From the NCBI GenBank assembly GCA_913776615.1, contig CAJYPK010000003.1, positions 1-64,000 on the forward strand: DNA of 64,000 nt, in the 5' to 3' direction. This document shows positions 17,027-25,715 of this stretch, piece by piece. Numbering within the stretch: the stretch's first letter is position 1; the number at the start of each line of letters is the position of its first letter. The notes below the pieces were generated by a model. The model worked only from the letters and a program-made list of their open reading frames with translations, had not been told where the DNA came from and searched no databases. The position numbers and the translations under genes are program-made. Origin of the DNA: an uncultured Hymenobacter sp. (GTDB lineage Bacteria > Bacteroidota > Bacteroidia > Cytophagales > Hymenobacteraceae).

Positions 17027-17055
17027 AAGGCGGCCTAATCCGGGCCGCCTTTTTT
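17027..17055 (+). terminator. Intrinsic terminator of msrB
   Basis: AAGGCGGCC and GGGCCGCCTT form the stem, followed by T7. It lies 35 bases past the stop and 11 bases before the next start. Confidence 0.9.
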
Positions 17056-17065
17056 GCTGCCCATC

Positions 17066-17422
17066 ATGTTCTTCCGCTTCTCCTTTCGCCGCGTTGCCGT
17101 CGCCCTGCCGCTGGCCCTGACCGCCTGCTCGGCCGCCGAGCAAACCGCCGAAACGGCCGCCCCGCGCGCCGTCCCCACCGAGGTAGTAACCGACGCCGAC
17201 CGCCGCGCCATCTACGACGCCAACGCCCCGCGCAACACTGCGCCCGCCGCCGCCGTGCCCGATGCTACCCCCAACACCCTGCGCCTCGGCGAGCAGGCCT
17301 CCGATATCAACCGCGTCAAACGCCCCGAAACGCTCAACACCAACGACGCCAACATCACCACTACCGAAACCCGCATGCAGCGCCTCGACCAGTCACTGCC
17401 CGAAGCCCAGCCGCGGCCCTGA
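17066..17422 (+). CDS. Small uncharacterised lipoprotein
   Basis: The 118-residue product opens with a basic, hydrophobic lipoprotein signal ending in LTACS (lipobox Cys near 21). The mature part is Ala/Pro/Thr-rich and disordered in character (AETAAPRAVPTEVVTDADRR, RMQRLDQSLPEAQPRP), with no recognisable domain. The ATG at 17066 directly precedes the signal and is preferred to an upstream CTG. A strong terminator separates it from msrB, so it must have its own promoter, yet only 11 bases lie between them; read-through may supply it. Function unknown. Confidence 0.65.
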   Translation: MFFRFSFRRVAVALPLALTACSAAEQTAETAAPRAVPTEVVTDADRRAIYDANAPRNTAPAAAVPDATPNTLRLGEQASDINRVKRPETLNTNDANITTTETRMQRLDQSLPEAQPRP

Positions 17423-17463
17423 AACCCACATGCGCGTGATAAAAGCTGCGCACCTAAACCCCG

Positions 17464-17562
17464 CTTGTCATGCTGAGCCTGCCGAAGCATCTCGCTTGCG
17501 TTATCTGCCAAAAGTATTTACCGCACTACGCGAGATGCTTCGGCAGGCTCAGCATGACAAGT
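17464..17562. repeat. GTCATGCTGAG inverted repeat, copy 2
   Basis: CTTGTCATGCTGAGCCTGCC and its reverse complement enclose a 45-base centre. A second, inner pairing CGAGATGCTTCGGCAGG extends the stem. It lies between the small lipoprotein gene and the terminator of the AT-hook protein. Confidence 0.92.
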
Positions 17563-17576
17563 GGCGTCTGAAACAA

Positions 17577-17612
17577 GAAAAAAGGCCCTTGCCAACGTTG
17601 GCAAGGGCCTCT
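17577..17612 (-). terminator. Intrinsic terminator of the AT-hook protein gene
   Basis: On the minus strand GAGGCCCTTGCCAACGTTGG begins a near-perfect hairpin (AGGCCCTTGCC paired with GGCAAGGGCCT) followed by T6. Confidence 0.92.
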
Positions 17613-17631
17613 CCATTAAGTATTAGCGGTA

Positions 17632-18285
17632 CTACGCGTTGTCCACGGCTACGCTGTCGTTCGCAGTGCCCTCGGGCGTGCTTACTTCGTTGGCGGCAAC
17701 AGCCGCGTCGCCCTGGCGCTTGGGGCGGCCGGGGCCACGGCTGTTGCTGGTGCTGGCGGGCTTGCTGGCACTGCTGCTGGGGCGGCTGGTGCTCTTTTTA
17801 GCGGCGGGCTTGGGAGTTGGAGCTTCGGCGGCGGGAGCGCTTTTGCGGTTGCGGGCTGGCGCGGGGGCAGCCGCTTCCTCGTCATCGGTGGGGGTGGGGG
17901 CGGGCAAGTGGATGTCGGTGGTGCGGCCCGGCGCAATAGAGTCGTAGTGGCGCACTATCGTGTGTAGGGCCTGCTCAAACATCTGCTCGGTGTCTACGTC
18001 GAGGCGGCGGGTGGCCTCTTTCACCACTTCTTTCAGCTTGGCCTTCGTTTCTTTGCGAATGCGGTTCACCACTTCGTTCATGCGTGCATCCAGCTCCTTT
18101 TGCAGTTGCTTGGCCGCCGACTTCAGGGTTTGTTTCTGGCTGGCTTTCTTATCAGCGCGGTCGTCGGCCAGCGATTTGGTGGCGCGGCGACCAGCTTTAT
18201 CGGCCTTGCGCTGCGCTTTTTCCTCGGGCGTGCGCTTGGTGGAGGCAGCCGGAGCTACCGCTTCCGCAGTATTTTTCTTCGACAT
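17632..18285 (-). CDS. Lys/Ala-rich protein with helical N-terminus and AT-hook tail
   Basis: The 217 residues have two halves. Residues 1-120 are highly charged and helical (KTLKSAAKQLQKELDARMNE, VNRIRKETKAKLKEVVKEAT) and probably form coiled coils. Residues 130-200 are a low-complexity Ala/Pro/Lys/Ser tail like histone H1 C-termini. Within it RGPGRPKRQG (about 183-192) fits the AT-hook core GRP flanked by basic residues, which binds the minor groove of AT-rich DNA. A nucleoid-associated role is an inference. No signal peptide is present. Other Bacteroidota carry comparable phasin- or histone-like tails, so a granule- or chromosome-binding role are both possible. The gene is monocistronic with a strong terminator. 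Confidence 0.7.
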   Translation of the reverse strand: MSKKNTAEAVAPAASTKRTPEEKAQRKADKAGRRATKSLADDRADKKASQKQTLKSAAKQLQKELDARMNEVVNRIRKETKAKLKEVVKEATRRLDVDTEQMFEQALHTIVRHYDSIAPGRTTDIHLPAPTPTDDEEAAAPAPARNRKSAPAAEAPTPKPAAKKSTSRPSSSASKPASTSNSRGPGRPKRQGDAAVAANEVSTPEGTANDSVAVDNA

Positions 18286-18319
18286 GAGTAAACAGGAGTT
18301 TTGGAAGGAAAGGGCGAAC

Positions 18320-18346
18320 TAAAAAGGCAGCCGTTGCGCTGCCTAG
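18320..18346 (-). promoter_or_regulatory. Hairpin plus T-run in the leader of the AT-hook gene
   Basis: On the minus strand GGCAGC pairs with GCTGCC and TTTTTAG follows, about 35 bases before the start codon of the AT-hook protein gene. It has the form of an attenuator or of a terminator for a short upstream transcript. Confidence 0.45.
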
Positions 18347-18520
18347 TTAGCTGATTAACAAACGGACGTCCAGATTTTTTGTTAGAAGTGCCGAAGAGTT
18401 TTTTGCTTTCCACAGCTAGTTAGTTTTCTCCGCTGCGGCCTGGTTAAGTCGCCCCGCAATTTTCTATTCTACTCGAAAATTGCGGTCCACCGATTCAGCA
18501 GCCGTGGCTATTTATATACA

Positions 18521-20563
18521 ATGAATTCATTACCAAAACGCTACACCGTAACGGCCGCCCTGCCGTATGCCAACGGCCCGGTGCACATCGGACACCTGGC
18601 CGGGGTGTATTTGCCCGCCGACATTTACGTGCGCTACCTGCGCGCCCAAAACCGCGACGTAAAATTTATTTGCGGCTCCGATGAGCACGGCGTGCCCATC
18701 ACGATTCGGGCGCAGAAAGAGGGCGTGACGCCCCAGCAGGTAGTCGATAAATACCACGCCATTATTCGCGACTCGTTTCAGGAATTCAACGTGTCGTTCG
18801 ACGTGTATTCGCGTACTTCGTCGAAAACGCACGCCGAAGTTTCGAGCGGCTTTTTCAAGAAATTATACGAGGACGGCAAATTCATTGAGCAAACCACGCA
18901 GCAGCTCTACGACGAGCAGGCGGGCCAGTTTCTGGCCGACCGCTACGTGGTGGGTACCTGCCCCAACTGCGGCAATGAAAATGCCTACGGCGACCAGTGC
19001 GAGCGCTGCGGCAGTTCGCTCAGCCCCACCGAATTAATTAATCCGCGCTCCATGCTCAGCGGTAATACGCCGGTGCTGCGCGATACTAAGCATTGGTTTT
19101 TGCCCCTCGACCAGTACGAGCCCTGGCTGCGCGAATGGATAATTGAAGGCCACAAAAACGACTGGAAAACCAACGTGTACGGCCAGTGCAAATCCTGGAT
19201 TGACCAGGGCCTGCACCCCCGCGCCGTTACCCGCGACCTCGACTGGGGCGTGCCCGTGCCGGTGCCCGGTGCCGAAGGTAAAGTGCTGTACGTGTGGTTT
19301 GATGCGCCCATTGGCTACATCTCGGCAACCAAGGAGGGCTTCCCTGATGAGTGGGAGAAATACTGGCAGGACCCCGATACCAAGCTGGTGCATTTTATCG
19401 GCAAGGACAATATCGTGTTCCACTGCATTATTTTCCCAGCAATGCTGAAGGCGCACGGCAAGTACATTTTGCCCGATAACGTGCCCGCCAACGAGTTTTT
19501 GAACCTCGAAGGCGATAAAATCAGCACCTCGCGCAACTGGGCGGTGTGGCTGCACGAGTACTTGCAGGATTTTCCCGGCCAGGCCGATGTACTGCGCTAC
19601 GTACTCTGCGCCAACGCCCCCGAAACCAAGGATAATGACTTCACCTGGAAGGATTTCCAGGCTCGCAACAATAACGAGCTGGTGGCTACGCTCGGCAACT
19701 TTGTTAACCGCGCGGCCGTGCTCACCCAGAAGTTTTTCGAGGGTAAAGTGCCCGAGCGGGGCGAGCTGCAAGCGATTGACGAGGAAGTATTTCGCCAGGT
19801 AGCCGAATTCCCAAACCGAATTGGCGAATTAATCGAAAACTACCGCTTCCGCGACGCGCTGGCCGAGGTGCTGAACCTGGCCCGCGTCGGCAATAAATAC
19901 CTGGCCGAAACCGAGCCTTGGAAGCTTATTAAAACTGACGCGGCCCGCACGGGCACGGTGCTGCACGTAGCCCTGCAAGTAGCCGCCGCGCTGGTGCCAT
20001 TGCTCACGCCCTTCCTGCCCGAGTCGGCCGGCAAATTGGCCGCCATGCTCAATTTTGAGCCCGGCGACTGGGCCAGCGCTGCCCGCGCCGAGCAGCTGCC
20101 CGCTGGCCATCAGCTGCGGGAGCCCGCGCTGCTGTTTGCCAAAATCGACGATGCCGTCGTGAACACCCAGGTGCAAAAGCTGCTCGATACTAAGCAGGCC
20201 AACGCCTTAGCCGCCGCCCCCGTCACGGCCGCTAAGGAGAATGTCAGCTTCGACGATTTTGGCAAAATGGACCTGCGCGTGGGGACCATTATCGCCGCCG
20301 AAAAAGTAGCTAAAACCAAAAAGCTCCTCAAGCTTACTATCGACACTGGCCTCGACCAGCGCACCATTGTGAGCGGCATTGCTGAGTCGTTTATTCCCGA
20401 AGCACTCATTGGCCAGCAGGCGATGGTTTTATTAAACTTGGCTCCCCGCGAAATCAAGGGCATTCAAAGCCAAGGCATGCTGCTGCTGGCCGAAAACGCC
20501 GACGGCACCCTGGCCCTGATGCAGCCCGGCAGCGCTGTGCGCAACGGCAGCCCGATCCTGTAA
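18521..20563 (+). CDS. metG: Methionine--tRNA ligase with C-terminal tRNA-binding domain
   Basis: This class I synthetase charges tRNA-Met and initiator tRNA. The HIGH motif is HIGH at 22-25. The zinc-knuckle insert begins [18 protein letters not shown] near residue 147, the KMSKS loop reads KISTS near 332-336, and the anticodon-binding helical domain occupies about 380-550. A fused EMAP/Trbp111-like domain ([18 protein letters not shown], from about 577) provides the dimerisation and tRNA-binding module found in many bacterial MetRS. At 680 residues it is the normal length for this form. The TAA stop codon is also the first three bases of an inverted repeat shared with convergent pth. Confidence 0.98.
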   Translation: MNSLPKRYTVTAALPYANGPVHIGHLAGVYLPADIYVRYLRAQNRDVKFICGSDEHGVPITIRAQKEGVTPQQVVDKYHAIIRDSFQEFNVSFDVYSRTSSKTHAEVSSGFFKKLYEDGKFIEQTTQQLYDEQAGQFLADRYVVGTCPNCGNENAYGDQCERCGSSLSPTELINPRSMLSGNTPVLRDTKHWFLPLDQYEPWLREWIIEGHKNDWKTNVYGQCKSWIDQGLHPRAVTRDLDWGVPVPVPGAEGKVLYVWFDAPIGYISATKEGFPDEWEKYWQDPDTKLVHFIGKDNIVFHCIIFPAMLKAHGKYILPDNVPANEFLNLEGDKISTSRNWAVWLHEYLQDFPGQADVLRYVLCANAPETKDNDFTWKDFQARNNNELVATLGNFVNRAAVLTQKFFEGKVPERGELQAIDEEVFRQVAEFPNRIGELIENYRFRDALAEVLNLARVGNKYLAETEPWKLIKTDAARTGTVLHVALQVAAALVPLLTPFLPESAGKLAAMLNFEPGDWASAARAEQLPAGHQLREPALLFAKIDDAVVNTQVQKLLDTKQANALAAAPVTAAKENVSFDDFGKMDLRVGTIIAAEKVAKTKKLLKLTIDTGLDQRTIVSGIAESFIPEALIGQQAMVLLNLAPREIKGIQSQGMLLLAENADGTLALMQPGSAVRNGSPIL

Positions 20564-20645
20564 CACCAAGCTCCGGCTTGGTGAATCGTTGTTAGGTCCA
20601 ATTCGAGTGCTCGACGACGATTCACCAAGCTGGAGCTTGGTGTTA
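20561..20645. repeat. TAACACCAAGCTCC inverted repeat bridging metG and pth
   Basis: The arms TAACACCAAGCTCC and GGAGCTTGGTGTTA face each other, and each arm also contains the inner palindrome CACCAAGCT...AGCTTGGTG. The outermost TAA on each side is the stop codon of metG (plus) and of pth (minus). A second copy is at 56662-56753. Confidence 0.95.
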
Positions 20646-21209
20646 CTTTACATTCACCACGTTCATAGCGCGTTCCAATCCCAGCGCGCCGAAGGCCAAG
20701 ATGGCTTCCCCGGCCTTTTCAATGCGCAGCGGCAAATCAATCTGCTCGTCGGCCGAAAACGGGTTCAGCACGTAATCCACCTGCCGGCCCTTCGGAAAGT
20801 TCGCATCCACGCCGAAGCGCAGCCGGGCGTATTTGTCGGTGCCCAGCGTGGCCTGAATGTCCTTCAGCCCGTTATGCCCACCCGCCGAGCCCTGGCCCTT
20901 AAGGCGCAGTTTGCCGAAGGGTAGGGCTAGGTCGTCGGTCACGACTACCATATTCTCCACCGGAATTTTCAGGGCGCTCAGCCAATGCTGCGCCGCCTTG
21001 CCGCTGAGGTTCATGAAGGTCGTCGGCTTCACCAGCACGTAGGTGTGGCCTTTGCTCTTAAACTCGGTGGTAAACGCGTGGCGACCCAGCGCAAAGCGCG
21101 GTGCGTCGAATTTTTGCGCTAAATAATCGGCCACCATAAAGCCGATGTTATGGCGCGTGTCGGCGTATTCAGGGCCGATATTGCCCAGGGCAAGAACCAA
21201 AAAGACCAC
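20643..21209 (-). CDS. pth: Peptidyl-tRNA hydrolase
   Basis: Pth recycles tRNA by cutting peptidyl-tRNA released from stalled ribosomes. The 188 residues show the family pattern: LGNIGPEYADTRHNIGFMV near 8-26 with the catalytic His in TRHN, PTTFMNLSGKA, and DDLALPFGKLRLKGQGSAGGHNGLKDI with its GGHNGL signature. The N-terminus is odd: the frame opens at a GTG that lies within an F-family repeat (GACCACAG), so the first residues MVFLV would come from repeat sequence; a TTG five codons on is the alternative. rplY lies upstream on the same strand, as is common, but a repeat pair and a terminator separate them here. Confidence 0.96.
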   Translation of the reverse strand: MVFLVLALGNIGPEYADTRHNIGFMVADYLAQKFDAPRFALGRHAFTTEFKSKGHTYVLVKPTTFMNLSGKAAQHWLSALKIPVENMVVVTDDLALPFGKLRLKGQGSAGGHNGLKDIQATLGTDKYARLRFGVDANFPKGRQVDYVLNPFSADEQIDLPLRIEKAGEAILAFGALGLERAMNVVNVK

Positions 21210-21441
21210 AGATTTAACGGATTTAACGGATTTCGGGGATGCGCCCGCTGACAGCGATGGGTAGCTTGTGGGGCGTGTGACGGGGAGATAAAAGAAAAGG
21301 CTGCTTGTAAAGCAGCCTTTTCTTTTTGCAAAACAACGCTAATAACTTGTTTAACCGACCCAACAAACTCCGAGTAGTCAGCCCGCCGCCGCAGGCTGGC
21401 GGGCGTATCTGCGCAATCCGTTAAATCCGTTAAATCTGCGA
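21204..21441. repeat. Gene-less copy of the GACCGCAGATTTAACGG element
   Basis: The left arm (21204-21251) and right arm (21376-21441) are inverted and both match the ends of the cassette at 42707-43360. The right arm on the minus strand begins immediately after the rplY stop codon. The left arm contains the pth start codon. Between them are 124 bases that hold only the rplY terminator. Confidence 0.9.
21291..21327. terminator. Bidirectional terminator between rplY and pth
   Basis: AAAAGGCTGCTT and AAGCAGCCTTTT form a perfect 12-base stem with a 4-base loop, with A-run and T-run on either side. It should terminate rplY on the minus strand. Confidence 0.9.
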
Positions 21442-22014
21442 TTAACGGTTGGCGGCCATTTCGCCTTTCAGCGCACGCGGGATGGTGATGGTGGCGATGG
21501 GAGCCTGGGCGTTGGTGAGGATGGTGTAGTTGTTGGTTTTCACCGCACCTACTTTCACCGATTTGCCGAGCTCCAGGCCGTTGATGTCAACTTCCACGTA
21601 GTCGGGCAGGTTTTCGGCGGTAGCCTTCACCTTCAGCTTGCGCAGCTTGCTCACCAGCTTACCACCGGCCAGTACGCCCGGCGATACGCCTACGTATTTC
21701 ACGGGGATGTCCATTTTCACTTCTTTGCCTTCCTGCAGTTCCAGGAAGTCCACGTGCAGCAGCATCTCGTTCACGGGGTGGAACTGAGCGTCTTGCACGA
21801 TGGCGCGGTAGTGCGTGCCTTCCACGTTCAGGTCCACGATGTGGGCCTCCGGGGTGTACAGCAACTCGCGGAACAGGATGGCGGGCACCGAGAAGTGTAC
21901 CGTCTCCTGGCCACCGTACAGTACGCAAGGCACTTGGGCGTCGAGGCGCAGTGCCTTGGCGTCCGTTTTGCCGAGATTCGCTCTTTTAAACCCTACAATC
22001 TCTAGGCTTTTCAT
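21442..22014 (-). CDS. rplY: 50S ribosomal protein L25/CTC-type
   Basis: A 5S-rRNA-binding ribosomal protein of the long CTC form, 190 residues. The N-terminal L25 domain covers about 1-95 (LDAQVPCVLYGGQETVHFSV) and the C-terminal CTC/TL5 domain about 100-185 (VDFLELQEGKEVKMDIPVKY and LADYVEVDINGLELGKSVKV-like strands). In Bacteroidota this form is standard. Its own promoter lies between it and the small membrane protein gene upstream, and a terminator follows. The stop TAA is directly followed by a GCAGATTTAACGG repeat arm. Confidence 0.97.
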   Translation of the reverse strand: MKSLEIVGFKRANLGKTDAKALRLDAQVPCVLYGGQETVHFSVPAILFRELLYTPEAHIVDLNVEGTHYRAIVQDAQFHPVNEMLLHVDFLELQEGKEVKMDIPVKYVGVSPGVLAGGKLVSKLRKLKVKATAENLPDYVEVDINGLELGKSVKVGAVKTNNYTILTNAQAPIATITIPRALKGEMAANR

Positions 22015-22070
22015 AAAAGAAGTTGATTAGGAATGAATTATCCGCCCGGCAACCCTTGCCAAACGGGCCG

Positions 22071-22101
22071 CAAAGGTACGGCTTGTAGCCAGCAATTACA
22101 A
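22071..22101 (-). promoter_or_regulatory. Bacteroidota-type promoter of rplY
   Basis: On the minus strand TTG (22099-22101), a 20-base spacer and TACCTTTG (22071-22078) match the TTG-N19/20-TAnnTTTG consensus, 57 bases before the rplY start. Confidence 0.82.
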
Positions 22102-22305
22102 CTAGCTGCCAAACAAAGCGCCTTGCCACCAAGGCGCAGTACCAGCTGTGTAAACCAAAAAAATGGCGAACAGCAGCCAAAACGATAAAAAGCCCACTAC
22201 TGCAACAAGAACCAGCCGGCCTATGCCGAGTAGTATGGAATCGGCCGAAAAAGACCAGTACAACATTCCCAAAAAGAGGCAGAAGCCGATTCCCAGCAGC
22301 AGCAT
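22102..22305 (-). CDS. Small membrane protein, two to three helices
   Basis: A 67-residue, very hydrophobic product (MLLLGIGFCLFLGMLYWSFS, then LVLVAVVGFLSFWLLFAIFL) that would span the membrane at least twice. It starts 12 bases past the prs stop and could be co-transcribed with it. It overlaps no other credible gene but does overlap the -33 end of the rplY promoter. No family is recognised and no function is proposed. Confidence 0.55.
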   Translation of the reverse strand: MLLLGIGFCLFLGMLYWSFSADSILLGIGRLVLVAVVGFLSFWLLFAIFLVYTAGTAPWWQGALFGS

Positions 22306-22317
22306 TAAGCGAATTAC

Positions 22318-23247
22318 CTAGACAAACAGCGAGCTAATGCTGTCGTGCGTCACCACGTTGCTGATGGCGGCCGCAAACAGCGGAGCCAGCGAAATCACGC
22401 GCACCTTCTCATTCTCCTCGCGCTGCGGGATGGTATCGGTCGTAATCAGCTCGGTGAGTGCCGAGGCGCGGATGCGGCTGTGAGCTGGCCCGCTTAGCAG
22501 CGGGTGCGTAATTACGGCCCGTACCGAGTTGGCGCCGCGCTCCATCACGAGGTCGGCTGCCTTGCAAATGGTGCCGGCCGTGTCCACCATGTCGTCTACG
22601 AATACTACGTCCATGCCCTTCACGTCGCCGATTACCTGCATCGAGGCGATTTCATTGGCCCGCAAGCGCATCTTGTCGCAAACCACAATCTCGGCCCCGA
22701 ACTTCTTGGCGAAGGCGCGGGTGCGCACCACACCGCCCACGTCGGGCGAGGCGAAAATGAGGTTTTTCAGGCCCAGCGATTTGATATAGGGAGCCGTAAC
22801 GGTGGCCCCGTCGAGGTGGTCGACCGGAATGTCGAAGAAGCCCTGAATCTGGCCGGCGTGCAGGTCGCAGGTCATGAGTCGGTTGGTGCCCACGCTCTGG
22901 ATGATGTTGGCCACTACTTTGGCCCCGATGCTCACGCGGGGTTTGTCCTTGCGGTCCTGACGGGCGTAGCCCATGTAGGGCATTACGATGTTGACTTTGT
23001 GAGCCGAAGCGCGTTTGCAGGCGTCCACCATCAGCATGAGCTCCATGAGGTGCTCGCTGGGGGGGAAGGTGCTTTGAATGAGGAAAACCTCGCAGCCGCG
23101 CACACTCTCGTCGAAGCTCACGCCGAGCTCGTTGTCGGCGAAGCGTTGCAGGGTGAGGTCGCCGAGCGGCTGGCCATAAGCTTCGGCGATTTTGCGGCCC
23201 AGCACCTGCGAGGCGCTGCCAGCGAAGAGTTTAACAATCGGTTCCAT
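22318..23247 (-). CDS. prs: Ribose-phosphate pyrophosphokinase
   Basis: Prs makes PRPP from ribose 5-phosphate and ATP for nucleotide, histidine and NAD synthesis. The 309-residue length is typical. Visible motifs are KLFAGSASQVLGRKIAEAYG at the start, the flexible loop with DRKDKPRVSIGAKVVAN, the PRPP-binding VVFVDDMVDTAGT and the LMTCDLHAGQIQGFFDIPVD segment with its metal-binding His. The start ATG giving MEPIVKLFAGS is chosen over a frame extension of six residues, by family match. A hairpin follows upstream in the tRNA-prs gap. Confidence 0.97.
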   Translation of the reverse strand: MEPIVKLFAGSASQVLGRKIAEAYGQPLGDLTLQRFADNELGVSFDESVRGCEVFLIQSTFPPSEHLMELMLMVDACKRASAHKVNIVMPYMGYARQDRKDKPRVSIGAKVVANIIQSVGTNRLMTCDLHAGQIQGFFDIPVDHLDGATVTAPYIKSLGLKNLIFASPDVGGVVRTRAFAKKFGAEIVVCDKMRLRANEIASMQVIGDVKGMDVVFVDDMVDTAGTICKAADLVMERGANSVRAVITHPLLSGPAHSRIRASALTELITTDTIPQREENEKVRVISLAPLFAAAISNVVTHDSISSLFV

Positions 23248-23330
23248 GAAAGGGGGTAAAAGCAAAAATGCCTGCTAAACCGCATAAAGCGGGCCAGCAG
23301 GCAGAAAAACGAAGGCGGATGAAAAAGTCA

Positions 23331-23375
23331 AAAGGCGCCGACTTTCTCCTTTTGGGAAGTAGTCAGCGCCTTTAT
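23331..23375 (-). terminator. Likely terminator of tRNA-Gln
   Basis: On the minus strand AAAGGCGCTGACT pairs with AGTCGGCGCCTTT around a loop, followed by T-rich sequence, 23 bases past the tRNA. It separates the tRNA transcript from prs. Confidence 0.7.
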
Positions 23376-23397
23376 AACTGTCGAGCAGTATCATCGT

Positions 23398-23469
23398 TGT
23401 CCGACCAGGGCTCGAACCTGGACTTTCTTGAATCAAAATCAAGCGTGTTGCCGGTTACACCATCGGACA
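23398..23469 (-). tRNA. tRNA-Gln (anticodon UUG)
   Basis: The 72-base minus-strand sequence folds as a cloverleaf. The acceptor stem is TGTCCGA/TCGGACA, the D arm is GGTGTAACCGGCAAC-like, the anticodon arm is TTGATTTTGATTCAA with anticodon TTG, and the T arm is CCAGGTTCGAGCCCTGG. CCA is not encoded. Confidence 0.97.
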
Positions 23470-23514
23470 ATTTCCCGTCGGGCTATCGTGAGAGCGATGT
23501 GCTGTTCGGGGCTG

Positions 23515-23544
23515 CAAAGGTAGCAAAGGAATGATACCAGGCAA
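23515..23544 (-). promoter_or_regulatory. Promoter of tRNA-Gln
   Basis: On the minus strand TTG (23542-23544), 19 bases, then TACCTTTG (23515-23522) fit the Bacteroidota housekeeping consensus exactly. The expected transcription start gives a leader of about 40 bases before the tRNA. Confidence 0.85.
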
Positions 23545-23642
23545 GGGCTGGAGCAAAAAAAATTAAAAAAAGTTTGTCGGGGGCTTCTCAGGCCACTTTC
23601 CGGACTGGGCGGGTGGTAGCGGTATTCATCCATACTACAGCT

Positions 23643-25214
<1,572 letters not shown>

Positions 25215-25219
25215 TATTT

Positions 25220-25306
25220 GAGTTATGAGTTATGAGTTAGAAGTTATGAGTTGGGTAAGCCCAGCATTTTAACAACTCATAACTCATAATTTTTAACTCA
25301 TAACTC
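25220..25306. repeat. ATGAGTT heptad element between atpD and atpC
   Basis: Arms built of ATGAGTT, AGAAGTT and their reverse complements (25220-25253 and 25273-25306) form a hairpin inside the atpD-atpC operon. The element takes up nearly all of the 99-base gap. Confidence 0.9.
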
Positions 25307-25313
25307 TAAAGCA

Positions 25314-25556
25314 GTGCATTTAGAAATCATCACCCCCGACCGGAAAGTTTACGAGGGCGAAGCCACGTCGGTGCGGTTTCCGGGCACCGATGGCTCGTTT
25401 GAAGTGCTGAACAACCACGCGCCGCTGATTGCCGCCCTCAAGGAAGGCGACGTGACGGTGACGGGCGTAGGCGGCGGTACCTTCCGCATCAGCGGTGGCA
25501 TCGTCGAGGTGCTGCACAATCAAGTGACGGTACTAGCCGAATCGGCTTCGGCCTAA
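25314..25556 (+). CDS. atpC: F1 ATP synthase subunit epsilon, short form
   Basis: The 80-residue product is the N-terminal beta-sandwich of subunit epsilon (LEIITPDRKVYEGEATSVRF, PGTDGSFEVLNNHAPLIAAL), which sits at the foot of the central stalk and couples gamma to the c-ring. The C-terminal helical hairpin that inhibits ATPase in other bacteria is absent, as is usual in Bacteroidota. The start is a GTG directly behind the repeat element. It follows atpD and is closed by a terminator. Confidence 0.95.
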   Translation: MHLEIITPDRKVYEGEATSVRFPGTDGSFEVLNNHAPLIAALKEGDVTVTGVGGGTFRISGGIVEVLHNQVTVLAESASA

Positions 25557-25576
25557 CTGGCTCATTGATATTATGG

Positions 25577-25616
25577 GAGCGCCCGTGCTGGCTGAGGCTG
25601 GTACGGGCGCTTTTTT
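25577..25616 (+). terminator. Intrinsic terminator of atpDC
   Basis: GAGCGCCCGT pairs with ACGGGCGC across a GC-rich loop, followed by T6. Confidence 0.92.
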
Positions 25617-25715
25617 GTGGGTAAGGCAAATTGGCGAAAATAGAAATTAGCCATTGCGGGCCTTTTTTCGTTGAGCGAAATAATTCTTCATCTTCACTGG
25701 CCATTGCCAAGCTTT

